The notes: generated by a model not told the origin, from the letters alone. 64,000 nucleotides of DNA from Haliscomenobacter sp033763495 (GCF_033763495.1 NZ_JANRKL010000097.1:1-64000); one strand, 5' to 3'; counted from the first letter of the stretch, positions 51,793 to 61,271 are shown. Numbers and translations are program-made.

Positions 51793-54700
51793 ATGCACCA
51801 CCACCTCACCTTGTTCCTTCTAATTCTGGTCACCACTCTCTCCGCCCAAACCTTCTCCAACCTCCCCTTCCGCTACCTCGGCGTCGACGGCAACCGCGCC
51901 TCCGCCGTCATCGGCGAGCCCGGCAACCCCATGGTCGCCTACGTCGGTGCAGCCTCCGGAGGCATCTTCAAAACCGAAGACGGCGGCCTCAACTGGCGGC
52001 CTATCTTTGACGATCAGGACGTAGCCGCCATTGGTTCCCTGGCCCTGGCCCCCAGCAATCCCAATCAGGTCTGGTGTGGCACGGGGGAAACTTTCGTTAT
52101 CCGCCCCGCGCACCCTTTGGGCAATGGCGTGTACAAATCCTCCGATGCAGGTAAAACCTGGAAGCATTTGGGCCTGGAAAAAACCGGGCGCATTGGGCGC
52201 ATTGTGGTACACCCTATGGATACCAACACCATCTACGTCGCCGCTCTGGGCAATACCCATGCGCCCCAGCAGGAGCGCGGCGTGTACAAAACCAGCGATG
52301 GCGGCAAAAACTGGGCTCGGGTCTTTTTCCTGAACGAGTCCACGGGTTGCAACGAGATCGAGATTGATCCCAACAACCCCAATATCCTTTTCGCCGCCAT
52401 GTGGCAGGTCGACATCAAAACCTGGGGCCTCAACTCCGGCGGTGCCTCCAGCGGCATTTACCGCTCCACCGATGCGGGCAAAACCTGGGAATCCATGAGT
52501 ACTCGCGGCATAGCTTCTGGTGCCGAAAACCCCGTGGGCAAAACCTCGGTGTGCATTGCACCCAGCAATTCCAATGTGGTGTACGCCCTGGTTGAAGACA
52601 AAGAACCCATCCTCTACCGCTCCGACAATGGGGGCAATGGCTGGACACGGGTAAGAAGAGACCATTCCATGGCCCAGCGCGCGCCCTACTACACCCGGGT
52701 GCGGGTTTCCACGGGCAATGCCGACGAGGTGTACACCATCTGCGTCAACATCTCCAAGTCCAAAGACGGCGGCAAATCCTGGGTCACCGGCGAAGGTAGT
52801 CCCTGGGCGATGGGCGGCGATTGCCACGACATGTGGTTTGACCCCAAAAATCCCAATCGCCAGATGGTGGCCCACGATGGCTGCATGAACATGACCCTGA
52901 ATGGCGGCAAAACCTGGAGAAACATCAACCTGCCCATCGCCCAGCTTTACCACGTGGCGGTCGACAGCATGATCCCATACCACGTGCTCGGCAATCGCCA
53001 GGACGGCTATTCCTATTACGGGCCCAGCAACAGCCGCAGCGGGGGCATCCCCACCAGCGCCTGGCAATTCGTGGGTGGTTGCGAGTCGGGTTTTGCCCAG
53101 GTGGATCCCTTCAATCCCAATATCGTCTGGTCGGGTTGCTACGATGGCGGCCTGGATGTGACCGACCTGCGCACGGGCATCGCGCGCGACGTACGCCCCT
53201 GGCCTGAAACCCAATACGGTTGGAACCCCCAAAACGTAAAATACCGCTGGCATTGGAACTTCCCCATGGTGCTCTCGCGCCACCGCCCGAACACAGTGTG
53301 GGTGGGCAGTCAGTACATCCACCAGACGACCAATGGCGGCCAGTCCTGGCAAGTCATCAGCCCGGATCTGATCACGGCTGACCCCAAAAAAATGGACAAC
53401 TCCGGCGGCATCGCCTACGACAACCTCTACACCTGGGATGGCTGCACTACGCTGAACATGGCCGAATCGCCGGTCAAAGAAGGCATCCTTTGGGTGGGCA
53501 CCAACGACGGCCTCCTGCACCTCACCCGCGATGGCGGTAAAAGCTGGGAAAACCTGACTAAAAACATCCCCGGCTTGCCCGCTGGCGGTACCGTTTCCTG
53601 CATCGAACCCTCCAATTTTGAGGCCGGAACCTGCTACGTCTCCTACCGCTTTTTGTACGTGGGCAATACCCAGTCCTACATCTTCAAAACCAGCGATTAC
53701 GGTAAAACCTGGACCAAGATCATCGGTGATTTGCCCCAAAATCAATCCAGTACCGTCTTCCAAATCCGCGAAGACCCGGCCATGAAAGGCCTCTTGTACT
53801 GCGGCACCGACAACGCGCTCTACTTTTCGCCCAACGATGGCAAGACCTGGCAACGCCTGCGCAACAACCTGCCTCCGGTGGCGATATACGGCATCGCCAT
53901 CCAAAAACACTTTGGCGATTTGGTACTGGGCACCTACGGTCGGGGCTTCTACATCCTGGATGACCTGACGCCCATCCGCGAATTCAGCGCTGAGGTGCAA
54001 AAGGCTGAAAGCCACCTGTTTTCCCTACGGCCTGCGTATCGTTTCCAGCGCGTGTTGGGCACCCATGCGGACGGCGACTCTTTTTCGGGACAAAACCCCA
54101 CTTATGGCGCCTTGGTCAATTATTACCAAAAAGACACGCTGCAAAAAGCTCCGGAGTTGCTGGTGCTGAGCATGCAGGGCGACACCTTGCGCAAGTTGCG
54201 TACCGTTAACAAAGCGGGTATCCAACGCACCAGCTGGGACTTGCGCCCGGAACCCGCTCGTTTGCCCAAGTTGCGCACCAAACCCCGCGACAAGGATTGG
54301 GTGGAATTGGACAAAAACGGCGAACGCAGCATCTATCCCTGGGACTTGGACATGCAGCCGGGTATGAACGCTCCACTGGTGCCAGCGGGCAAATACCGCG
54401 TGGTGTACATTGCCAATGGTAAAAAACAGGAGCAAATCCTGGAGCTGCGCAACGACCCGAACGTAAAGGGCAATGACGCCGACATCCAAAAACAATTCAG
54501 CTTTGGCCTGCAATTGAACCGCGACCTCAAAGCCACGGTGAAATTGATTGAAGACATCGAAAAACAACGCGCTGACCTACAGAAAGCCAGCGCCCGGGAA
54601 AAATCGGCAGATGCCAAAAAAGACTTGATCGACCTGGAGGAGCAATTGTACCAAATTGAAAGTGGCTTGCTCGACTTGAAACAAACGGGTGCCCGGCAGG

Positions 54701-54906
54701 ACAATTTCCGCAATCCGGTGGGGGTGCTGGAGCGTTTCCTGGCCATCGGCAAGGAGCTATTGGTTTCCAGTGGTGATCACCCGCCAACGGATCAGCAGGT
54801 GGAGGTGCACCAATTGACCAAGGGGAAATTGGAAGCTGCGCAGGCGGCTTATCAGGGGGTGTTGAACTCGGCGGCGTGGAAAAAGGCGGTGTGGAAGAAG
54901 CCGTAA
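51793..54906 (+). CDS. Sortilin/VPS10-type BNR-repeat propeller protein
   Basis: A 1037-residue secreted protein. Signal peptide (HHHLTLFLLILVTTLSAQ). Residues ~20-740 hold BNR/Asp-box propeller blades with the S-x-D-x-G-x-T-W pattern (KTEDGGLNWRP, KSSDAGKTWKH, KTSDGGKNWAR, RSTDAGKTWES, KTSDYGKTWTK, SPNDGKTWQRL). The C-terminal ~300 residues include a helical segment (QLNRDLKATVKLIEDIEKQR, KDLIDLEEQLYQIESGLLDL). Such VPS10-like proteins in Bacteroidota are presumed glycan- or protein-binding; no catalytic residues are certain. The gene is strongly G/C-rich at third positions, unlike its neighbours. Confidence 0.85.
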   Translation: MHHHLTLFLLILVTTLSAQTFSNLPFRYLGVDGNRASAVIGEPGNPMVAYVGAASGGIFKTEDGGLNWRPIFDDQDVAAIGSLALAPSNPNQVWCGTGETFVIRPAHPLGNGVYKSSDAGKTWKHLGLEKTGRIGRIVVHPMDTNTIYVAALGNTHAPQQERGVYKTSDGGKNWARVFFLNESTGCNEIEIDPNNPNILFAAMWQVDIKTWGLNSGGASSGIYRSTDAGKTWESMSTRGIASGAENPVGKTSVCIAPSNSNVVYALVEDKEPILYRSDNGGNGWTRVRRDHSMAQRAPYYTRVRVSTGNADEVYTICVNISKSKDGGKSWVTGEGSPWAMGGDCHDMWFDPKNPNRQMVAHDGCMNMTLNGGKTWRNINLPIAQLYHVAVDSMIPYHVLGNRQDGYSYYGPSNSRSGGIPTSAWQFVGGCESGFAQVDPFNPNIVWSGCYDGGLDVTDLRTGIARDVRPWPETQYGWNPQNVKYRWHWNFPMVLSRHRPNTVWVGSQYIHQTTNGGQSWQVISPDLITADPKKMDNSGGIAYDNLYTWDGCTTLNMAESPVKEGILWVGTNDGLLHLTRDGGKSWENLTKNIPGLPAGGTVSCIEPSNFEAGTCYVSYRFLYVGNTQSYIFKTSDYGKTWTKIIGDLPQNQSSTVFQIREDPAMKGLLYCGTDNALYFSPNDGKTWQRLRNNLPPVAIYGIAIQKHFGDLVLGTYGRGFYILDDLTPIREFSAEVQKAESHLFSLRPAYRFQRVLGTHADGDSFSGQNPTYGALVNYYQKDTLQKAPELLVLSMQGDTLRKLRTVNKAGIQRTSWDLRPEPARLPKLRTKPRDKDWVELDKNGERSIYPWDLDMQPGMNAPLVPAGKYRVVYIANGKKQEQILELRNDPNVKGNDADIQKQFSFGLQLNRDLKATVKLIEDIEKQRADLQKASAREKSADAKKDLIDLEEQLYQIESGLLDLKQTGARQDNFRNPVGVLERFLAIGKELLVSSGDHPPTDQQVEVHQLTKGKLEAAQAAYQGVLNSAAWKKAVWKKP

Positions 54907-54990
54907 TGTTGAACGGAATCCTACGCTGGCAATTTAACCGCTATACAGATAAATTAACCTTGGGAATTTTTTTATTTAAGCGTAGCCAGC

Positions 54991-54998
54991 TAAATTTG
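54991..54998 (+). promoter_or_regulatory. -7 promoter box of the T9SS serine hydrolase gene
   Basis: TAAATTTG matches TAnnTTTG, 46 nt before the ATG at 55045. Confidence 0.45.
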
Positions 54999-55044
54999 GA
55001 AACATGGTAAGAAACAATACCTGCACCTACCAAAACCGATCAAC

Positions 55045-56940
55045 ATGAAATTTTTTCCTATTTTCCTAAGTCTCTCATTGCTAGGCAACTGCCTTGTGCT
55101 TGCTCAAACCGGCATCCCGGTTCCGCAGTTGTCCAATTGTGACCAGTTGGTCAATAATTTTCTTACAAAATACAGTATTCCTGGCGCCAGCCTGGCCATT
55201 TCCCGCAACGGAAAGATGGTTTACGCCCGGGGATTTGGATTTACCAGCGAAAGCAAAACGGAGATGGTACAACCCGGTAGCCTCTTTCGGATTGCCAGTG
55301 TGTCCAAACCCATTACAGCTATTGCCATTATGAAATTAGTGCAAGATGGTAAGCTGAAATTGGACGATAAAGTTTTTGGCACCAATGGCATCCTAGGCAA
55401 GGACACGTATTTGTCAAAAGCCAATGTAAGTGATGCCCGGATCAACAGCATCAACATCCAACAATTGTTGGAACACAGTGCGGGCTGGGATCGGGATATC
55501 GATTGCACGCCTAACCCGGTTACTCCTTATCCGTACAACCTCAATTCTTGTGACCCCATTTCTTTTCCCCTTCATGTCACTAAAACCTTGGGGGAAAACA
55601 ATCCTGTTAACGAGCGAATGTTGATCCGTTTTGTGCTGGAAAAAGGGCTAAACTTTGCCCCGGGCACCAAATACGCCTACTCAAATATGGGCTACCTGGT
55701 TCTTGGCTTGGTGATTGAACAAATTACAGGAAAAACGTATGAAGCTTATTTAAAACAAGACATTTTAGAACCCCTGGGAATTTTTGACTTACACCTTGGA
55801 AAAAACCTGCTGAAGGACAAACTCGAACGAGAAGTTGAATACAGTTCTCCTTATACTACCCTTTCCCTTTATGGCAATGGAACCAATGTTCCCTGGCAAT
55901 ACGGAGGCTGGAACCTGGAAGCCATGGATGCTCACGGAGGCTGGGTAGCAACTGCGCGTGATTTAGTCAGGCTATTGGTGGCAGTGGATGGTTTCGCCAG
56001 TAAACCAGATATCCTTAACTCCAGCAGCATAAGCAATATGGTCAAACCTGCGACTACTTCCAGCTTTTATGCCAAGGGTTGGCAAGTGAACAACAACAAC
56101 AACAACTGGTGGCATACGGGAAGCCTTGATGGTACAGCTAGCATCATTGTGCGCAGCAGCGGGGGATTTACCTGGGCATTGTTGATGAACAAACGAGTGG
56201 ACGGCAACAATCAATTCTGGACCGATCTGGATAACCTACCCTGGAATTGTATTACCGGTATTGGTTCTTTCCCAAGTTTCGATTTGTTGGCAGCACCCAT
56301 TCAAGCTGCTAAAGACCTTCGCCTGACCCAAAATGCTGGCTCAAAAGTTACCCTGGAATGGGAGAAGGGCTCAGGCACTCGACGTTTGTTGGTGTTGCGC
56401 AAAGGGAACACCTTAGGCAATTTTCCTGTGGACGGAACAAGTTACCTTGCTGATTCAGCATTCCAAAAAGGGAGTAAGTTGAGCACGGACGCATTTGTGG
56501 TGTACAATGCAAATGGGAACAAAATTAACGTCAGCGGCCTGGAGCTCAATACGACCTATACTGCCCGTCTGTTTGAATATACCCAAAATGCGGAGTCGGG
56601 AGATGCCCCGCTCTACCTGTTGGGCAAAAGCCCGATTTTGACCTTTACCACCTCGGCCATTGTAAGTAGCACCTATGATTTGGGTGGAAAGAGCCTCAAG
56701 CTGTACCCCAATCCAAGCCAAGGTGAAATGTGGCTAGAGATGCTGGAAGAAAAGAACTTGCTGTTGGAAATATTTTTATCGAATGGCCAAAAAGCCTGGA
56801 CTCAACAGATCAAAACTATGCCACAAGGGCAATACCCAATACCCATTAATCAGCTTCCCAAGGGGATGCTGTTGCTTAAAGTAACGGATTTGGAACAGGT
56901 GGGGCGGCCTAGCATTGGGCATCGGATTATTCATCGGTAA
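55045..56940 (+). CDS. Secreted serine hydrolase with FnIII-like and T9SS domains
   Basis: A 631-residue protein. Signal peptide (LGNCLVLAQ). The beta-lactamase/penicillin-binding fold spans ~25-405 with SxxK in IASVSKPITAIAIM, YxN in KYAYSNMGYLVLGL and the HTG triad segment WWHTGSLDGTASI, all intact. Residues ~425-535 are a fibronectin III-like domain (DLRLTQNAGSKVTLEWEKG, LELNTTYTARLFEYT). The last ~75 residues are a type A T9SS sorting domain (LKLYPNPSQGEMWLEM, LPKGMLLLKV). A secreted peptidase or esterase of the D-aminopeptidase/esterase type is likely. Confidence 0.92.
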   Translation: MKFFPIFLSLSLLGNCLVLAQTGIPVPQLSNCDQLVNNFLTKYSIPGASLAISRNGKMVYARGFGFTSESKTEMVQPGSLFRIASVSKPITAIAIMKLVQDGKLKLDDKVFGTNGILGKDTYLSKANVSDARINSINIQQLLEHSAGWDRDIDCTPNPVTPYPYNLNSCDPISFPLHVTKTLGENNPVNERMLIRFVLEKGLNFAPGTKYAYSNMGYLVLGLVIEQITGKTYEAYLKQDILEPLGIFDLHLGKNLLKDKLEREVEYSSPYTTLSLYGNGTNVPWQYGGWNLEAMDAHGGWVATARDLVRLLVAVDGFASKPDILNSSSISNMVKPATTSSFYAKGWQVNNNNNNWWHTGSLDGTASIIVRSSGGFTWALLMNKRVDGNNQFWTDLDNLPWNCITGIGSFPSFDLLAAPIQAAKDLRLTQNAGSKVTLEWEKGSGTRRLLVLRKGNTLGNFPVDGTSYLADSAFQKGSKLSTDAFVVYNANGNKINVSGLELNTTYTARLFEYTQNAESGDAPLYLLGKSPILTFTTSAIVSSTYDLGGKSLKLYPNPSQGEMWLEMLEEKNLLLEIFLSNGQKAWTQQIKTMPQGQYPIPINQLPKGMLLLKVTDLEQVGRPSIGHRIIHR

Positions 56941-56946
56941 TGAGCC

Positions 56947-57023
56947 CTACCTCAGAAAAACCTTCCACACCTTTTTCGCCAATTCTCCTGCTCTACCTGG
57001 AGGAGCAATTGTAGCAAATGGAA
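56947..57023. other. Short relics of a mutA 3' end and of a propeller C-terminal segment
   Basis: Bases ~56955-56989 match the 3' end of the methylmalonyl-CoA mutase gene at 58553-58587 (about 29 of 35), and on the minus strand read ELAKKVWKVF against its ELARKAWEVF. Bases 56995-57023 match 54631-54659 inside the BNR propeller gene, including a 19-nt identity (ACCTGGAGGAGCAATTGTA). Both lie side by side in the gap before the NamZ gene. They look like leftovers of recombination. Confidence 0.5.
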
Positions 57024-57068
57024 AGGGAGGCATCGGGTTTTAAAATAGTACATAATTATTCAGGATAA

Positions 57069-58244
57069 ATGGCTCGGATTACCTTCGGTATTGATCATTT
57101 TTTACAAACACCACCAGCCAAAAACCAACGCTGGGGGCTCGTCACCAATGACGCCGTTTTTACCCGCGATTTTATCCCCGTCCGCCAAGCTTTATTGAAC
57201 CATGGCTTCCAACTCGTCCGTCTCTTTTCCCCCGAGCATGGCCTGCAAGTTGTTGGTGCGGATGGCGCCTTGATGGCCCACCAAACCGACGCATTAACCG
57301 GTTTACCCGTATTCAGTCTTTACAGCGATAACCTGCGCCCACCTGCCGAAGTTTTGCAAGACCTGGATGGCATTTTATTTGATTTACCTGACATTGGGGT
57401 ACGCTTTTACACCTACATCTGGACCCTTTCCTACGTGATGGAGGCTTGCCATGCAGCCCGGGTGCCATTGGTTGTTTTGGATCGCCCCAATCCCCTTAGC
57501 GGCAATCTCGCCCTTGCCGAAGGCCCGATGCTGGATGAAACCCAGGCTGCCTCTTTTATTGGTCGTTGGGGTATCCTCATTCGCCATAGCCTGAGCATTG
57601 GCGAATTGGCTTTGTTTTGGCAAAAAGAGCGTTTTGGTGAGGGGCTAGATTTGAAAGTATTTACTGCCCAAAACTGGGATCGCCAGCAATTTTTCAAGGA
57701 TTTGGGCTTGCCTTTTGTGCCCAGTTCGCCCGCTATTTCTAGCATGGAAACTTTGTTGACCTACCCGGCTTTGTGCTTTTTGGAAGGGTTGAATGTGAGT
57801 GAAGGACGGGGCACTGCCTTCCCTTTTCGGGTATGTGGCGCACCTTGGGTGGATGGTTTGGTGTTGGCTAAGGCTTTTAATGACAGCGGCTTGGAGGGGG
57901 TGAAGGCCCGACCCTTTTCGTTTATTCCAAGTGAAGGTTTTTACAAAAATCAAAGCTGCCAAGGTATTATGTTGCATGTGCTGGATGCCCCTGTTTTTCG
58001 CCCGGTTTATGTGGGTTTATTCCTGGTGGGCTTGTTGAAAAAACTGTATCCTGAACAACTCCAATGGGCAAATTATCCCACCCATGTCAATAAAACCGGA
58101 GCAAGGCATTTTGATTTGTTGACGGGTACGCCGAGGGTGCGTGAGGCTTTGGAGGCGGATGTGGATAGGTTTTTTAGTCAAATTGGGGATTTGACGGGAG
58201 TGGGAGATTGGAGAGAGAGGACGGAAGCATTTTTACTTTATTAA
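57069..58244 (+). CDS. namZ: NamZ-family exo-beta-N-acetylmuramidase (DUF1343)
   Basis: A 391-residue protein with the whole DUF1343 pattern: LFSPEHGLQVVGADG, LFDLPDIGVRFYTYIWTLSY, VVLDRPNPLSGNLALAEGP, LNVSEGRGTAFPF and PTHVNKTGARHF. NamZ enzymes release terminal N-acetylmuramic acid from peptidoglycan chains during cell-wall recycling. Most relatives have a signal peptide; here the protein starts directly with MARITFGIDHFL, so it is probably cytoplasmic or the start differs. Single gene. It ends close to the left end of the MITE-like element. Confidence 0.88.
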   Translation: MARITFGIDHFLQTPPAKNQRWGLVTNDAVFTRDFIPVRQALLNHGFQLVRLFSPEHGLQVVGADGALMAHQTDALTGLPVFSLYSDNLRPPAEVLQDLDGILFDLPDIGVRFYTYIWTLSYVMEACHAARVPLVVLDRPNPLSGNLALAEGPMLDETQAASFIGRWGILIRHSLSIGELALFWQKERFGEGLDLKVFTAQNWDRQQFFKDLGLPFVPSSPAISSMETLLTYPALCFLEGLNVSEGRGTAFPFRVCGAPWVDGLVLAKAFNDSGLEGVKARPFSFIPSEGFYKNQSCQGIMLHVLDAPVFRPVYVGLFLVGLLKKLYPEQLQWANYPTHVNKTGARHFDLLTGTPRVREALEADVDRFFSQIGDLTGVGDWRERTEAFLLY

Positions 58245-58245
58245 T

Positions 58246-58529
58246 AACTTACATTACGCATTTTTCACCGCAGAGTTTCACAGAGTAAGCGCAGAGTTTC
58301 ACAGAGTTTTTTTAGGGCACCTGCGGTGCCAAGAGGCCTCAGAGGTCGCCTTTGCTGAAGACTGGCCGTTAGTCGTTATCAAATCCATTACACTTGATCT
58401 TAAATAAGATTTTACTAGACCAACTACCTCCAGCCACCGCAGGTGGCAAACTCCTTAAAACTAAAAAACTCCGCGAAACTCTGCGCTTCCTCTGTGAAAC
58501 TCTGCGGTGAAAAATGCGTAATGTGAGTT
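58246..58529. repeat. MITE-like inverted-repeat element, copy 2
   Basis: A 284-bp element with 30-bp terminal inverted repeats matching at 29 positions (AACTTACATTACGCATTTTT at the left, its inverse ending ATGCGTAATGTGAGTT at the right). Inner arms are CCGCAGAGTTTCACAGAG and its inverse. Same element as 47656-47934. It starts 2 nt after the NamZ stop and ends 13 nt before the stop of the mutase subunit gene, so it fills the gap between two convergent genes. No transposase inside. Confidence 0.88.
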
Positions 58530-58541
58530 GATAATCCAAAC

Positions 58542-59621
58542 CTACTGTTGCTGAAAAACCTCCCACGCCTTCCTCGCCAATTCCTCCGTCAATTTTTCCA
58601 CATAAAAACTCCCCGCCGCCGGGTCCTGCACCTTATCCAGGTAGCTTTCCTGGCGCAACAGGTGCTGCACATTGCGCGCGATGCGCCGGGAGAATGGGGT
58701 AGGGGACTCGCCTGCGCCCACATTAGAAGGCAGGACGTACAATTCCTGGGCGCCGCCAATGATGGCTGACATGGCTTGTGTAGCCGCCCGAATCATATTC
58801 GTATTGGCATTTTCATCTTGTGAATCCGGGGCGAAGTGAGCGGCGATGGCTATACTCGGTTTTTGCACACCATAGGCTTTGAGTACATTGAACCAGAGGA
58901 TGTACAAAGCTCGCAATTTGGCAATTTCTACAAAATAACTTTTGCCTATGGCCACCTTAAACAGGATGCTTTGCGCTACGGTGTCCAACTCCGTACTTGA
59001 AGCTGCCGCGAGGTAAGCCTCCCCTACCTGCAACAGGCCCGCTAACTCTTGTGCACTCGCCGTATGCCCCTGGTGCAAGGTCAAGCCATTGACCACGCCG
59101 AGTTGGAAACAGGGCAAATCCTTTTGCAGTGCAGCAACAGAAACGGCGGTTTGGCCAAAATCGACCGAGCCGTGCAGTTTTTCAAGTTCAAATCCTTGTC
59201 CAATAAAGTAGCGTTGCAGCCCCTCCAGAAAAGTACTGGGCTCTTGATTTATGCCACTCAAAACCAGATTCAGCGTAATGTATTCCAGCTGTACGTTTTC
59301 CAATAAAACTGTCCAATCCTCAGTACCCATCGGGCTGCTGAGGTGCAACTCCAAGGCCTCCACACCACCCTCCAGCGCCACCAGTATCTCCTGATTGCCC
59401 AACTGGAGTTCAGTAATTTCCAATGACTCACCAATGGCCCAAGCGGCTTTTTCCTGCCCGGCCAGCAAGGGCAAGCGCTGGGGGAAATACTGATCGGGAT
59501 GGTAAAAGGGATCGACTACAATGTCATCACCCAGGTGCCATTGTAGGTCGGTCCAGGGCTTGCCTTTGAGGTCTTTTTCGAGTTGTTGGCGCCAATCGGC
59601 GTAGTAGGTTTCTGGAAACAT
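58542..59621 (-). CDS. mutA: Short methylmalonyl-CoA mutase small subunit-like protein
   Basis: A 359-residue protein resembling the substrate-barrel part of the methylmalonyl-CoA mutase beta subunit: ILFKVAIGKSYFVEIAKLRA, LYILWFNVLKAYG, HFAPDSQDENANTNMIRAAT, ELYVLPSNVGAGESPTPFSR, RNVQHLLRQESYLDKVQDP and AGSFYVEKLTEELARKAW. It lacks the cobalamin-binding domain and is shorter than most MutA proteins (over 450 residues). The catalytic mutB is not in the window. As small subunit it would have a structural role in the conversion of succinyl-CoA and methylmalonyl-CoA. Confidence 0.8.
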   Translation of the reverse strand: MFPETYYADWRQQLEKDLKGKPWTDLQWHLGDDIVVDPFYHPDQYFPQRLPLLAGQEKAAWAIGESLEITELQLGNQEILVALEGGVEALELHLSSPMGTEDWTVLLENVQLEYITLNLVLSGINQEPSTFLEGLQRYFIGQGFELEKLHGSVDFGQTAVSVAALQKDLPCFQLGVVNGLTLHQGHTASAQELAGLLQVGEAYLAAASSTELDTVAQSILFKVAIGKSYFVEIAKLRALYILWFNVLKAYGVQKPSIAIAAHFAPDSQDENANTNMIRAATQAMSAIIGGAQELYVLPSNVGAGESPTPFSRRIARNVQHLLRQESYLDKVQDPAAGSFYVEKLTEELARKAWEVFQQQ

Positions 59622-59640
59622 GTCGTGGACCTTGAGGAAT

Positions 59641-59687
59641 GACGAATGACGAATTCACAGGGCAGCGCACCAAATTCGTCATTCGTC
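59641..59687. repeat. Short inverted repeat of GACGAAT units
   Basis: GACGAATGACGAATT (59641-59655) and AATTCGTCATTCGTC (59673-59687) are perfect inverses with a 17-nt loop; more ATTCGTCATTC follows. It lies between the mutase-subunit start and the oxidoreductase stop. Could be a terminator-like hairpin of the oxidoreductase gene or a dispersed repeat. Confidence 0.6.
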
Positions 59688-59709
59688 ACTCGGATTATTC
59701 GTCATTCAA

Positions 59710-61095
59710 TTAAAATTCGCCTATTGCAAAATCATTTTTCTTCTTCATCCAGCGCCCCCGTGTAAAGTCGGGGAAAGTTTGAGCGGAACTACCCGTAGCA
59801 ATACTTGCTTCCGACAGCGGAGTAATTGCCAGCCAGCTCGCCGCGTCGTATACGTCGATTTGGGCTGGAGCATTTTGTTTCACACACTCGATGAAAGAGT
59901 TGAGCACAAAAAAGTCCATGCCGCCGTGGCCTGCCCCTTGAGCGTCGTTTTCGTAACGCTTCCAAAGGGGATGATCGTACTTGCTGAGGTAACCATCCGC
60001 TTTTTCCCAGGCGTGGGCCTTGGGGCTGGTGCCTTCAAGGTAAAGCGATTGGTTGACGTCCATCCAAATCCCCTTGGTTCCTTGCACCCGGAAACCGAGC
60101 GAGTAGGGCCGGGGGGAGTTGGTATCGTGACTCAAAATTATGGTTTCCCCATTATTGCATTTGATGACACTTGTCACTATATCGCCTAATTTCCATTCGA
60201 GGTTGGCGTTGGGGTGATTGGGGCCACCTTTGGGGTGTTTAGCCACGTATTCGTTCAGAGCGCGCGGCTTGGAAGCGGTGGAAGTCAGGTGCACGAAGCG
60301 ATTGCCCCGATTGATGTCGACCATCTTGGCTACCGGGCCGATGCCGTGGGTAGGGTAGAGATCGCCGTTGCGGTGCAGGGAGTGGGTGGTGCGCCATTTA
60401 GCCTCGCTGAAGCCTTTGTCTCCAAATTCCACCCCACCACCATAAGGATTGACGCCGTCGTTGAATTTGACCTCTCGAAGGTCGTGCTGGTAACCTCCTT
60501 CGAGGTGCAGGATTTCGCCGAACATATCCTGCCGAACCATGTTCATCACCGCCATGATGTCGCGACGGTAGCAGACGTTTTCGAGGAAAAACAGGTGTGT
60601 CCCGGTTTCTTCGTGGGCATTGACCAATTCCCAACATTCATCGAGGGAAAAACCGCCACAGACCTCGCTACCGACATAAATGCCCCTTTTCATACAAGCG
60701 ATCGACTGCTCGGTATGCCACTCCCAAGGCGTAGCGATGATGACCGCGTCCAGCTTTTGTTTGTCCAACATGCGCAAGAAATTCCGCTCACCTTTTTCAC
60801 CATAAGCCGCAGCCGCCGGTTTCCCCGCTTTGCTGATCATTTTTTGTGTTTCTGCAATAGCTCTTGGATCGATGTCACAAATGGCCACTACTTCACAATC
60901 TTTGCGGAGGAGCGCAAGTTCTACGTGGTCGCGGCCACGCAAACCCGTGCCGATAAAACCGATGCGGACTTTATCGACCAGGGGGCCTTGGCGGAGAATC
61001 GGCGCACCGATAATTTCAGTATTGGGCAGGAATCCTGCACCAGCCGCCAGTGAAGACATTTTGAGAAACTTGCGGCGCGATGTTGTTGATGACAT
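59710..61095 (-). CDS. Gfo/Idh/MocA-family protein, GH109-like
   Basis: A 461-residue exported NAD(P)-binding protein. A twin-arginine signal is present (TSRRKFLKMSSLAAGAGFL). The Rossmann half has VRIGFIGTGLRGRDHVELAL and VVAICDIDP, then DAVIIATPWEWHTEQSIACM. The second half has KWRTTHSLHRNGDLYPTHGI and GPVAKMVDINRGNRF, which is the pattern of the GH109 alpha-N-acetylgalactosaminidase group; these cleave glycosides with a bound NAD. Function is inferred from that pattern, and other dehydrogenase roles cannot be excluded. Single gene. Confidence 0.82.
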   Translation of the reverse strand: MSSTTSRRKFLKMSSLAAGAGFLPNTEIIGAPILRQGPLVDKVRIGFIGTGLRGRDHVELALLRKDCEVVAICDIDPRAIAETQKMISKAGKPAAAAYGEKGERNFLRMLDKQKLDAVIIATPWEWHTEQSIACMKRGIYVGSEVCGGFSLDECWELVNAHEETGTHLFFLENVCYRRDIMAVMNMVRQDMFGEILHLEGGYQHDLREVKFNDGVNPYGGGVEFGDKGFSEAKWRTTHSLHRNGDLYPTHGIGPVAKMVDINRGNRFVHLTSTASKPRALNEYVAKHPKGGPNHPNANLEWKLGDIVTSVIKCNNGETIILSHDTNSPRPYSLGFRVQGTKGIWMDVNQSLYLEGTSPKAHAWEKADGYLSKYDHPLWKRYENDAQGAGHGGMDFFVLNSFIECVKQNAPAQIDVYDAASWLAITPLSEASIATGSSAQTFPDFTRGRWMKKKNDFAIGEF

Positions 61096-61271
61096 GGTCA
61101 GAGCCTATTTTTTGCTAGAGAATAAATGAATTCAATTAAAGTCTGGGTAAAAATAAACGCAACACTGCAATAATTGGCTTTGAATCCCAAAAGCTTTACC
61201 GCCCTCTAAAGAAAAGTTTTCCACCTGCAATGATTTTTTACTTGATTCGAACTTTTTTTCCCACCAATCGT

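Noticed and set aside
51820..54015. 731-codon open frame on the minus strand
   Set aside because: It lies wholly antisense to the BNR propeller gene and follows from G/C-rich third positions; its translation has repeated Asp-Gly-Val/Ala patterns and no domain.
60214..61053. 279-codon plus-strand frame
   Set aside because: Antisense to the GH109-like oxidoreductase gene, which has clear motifs.
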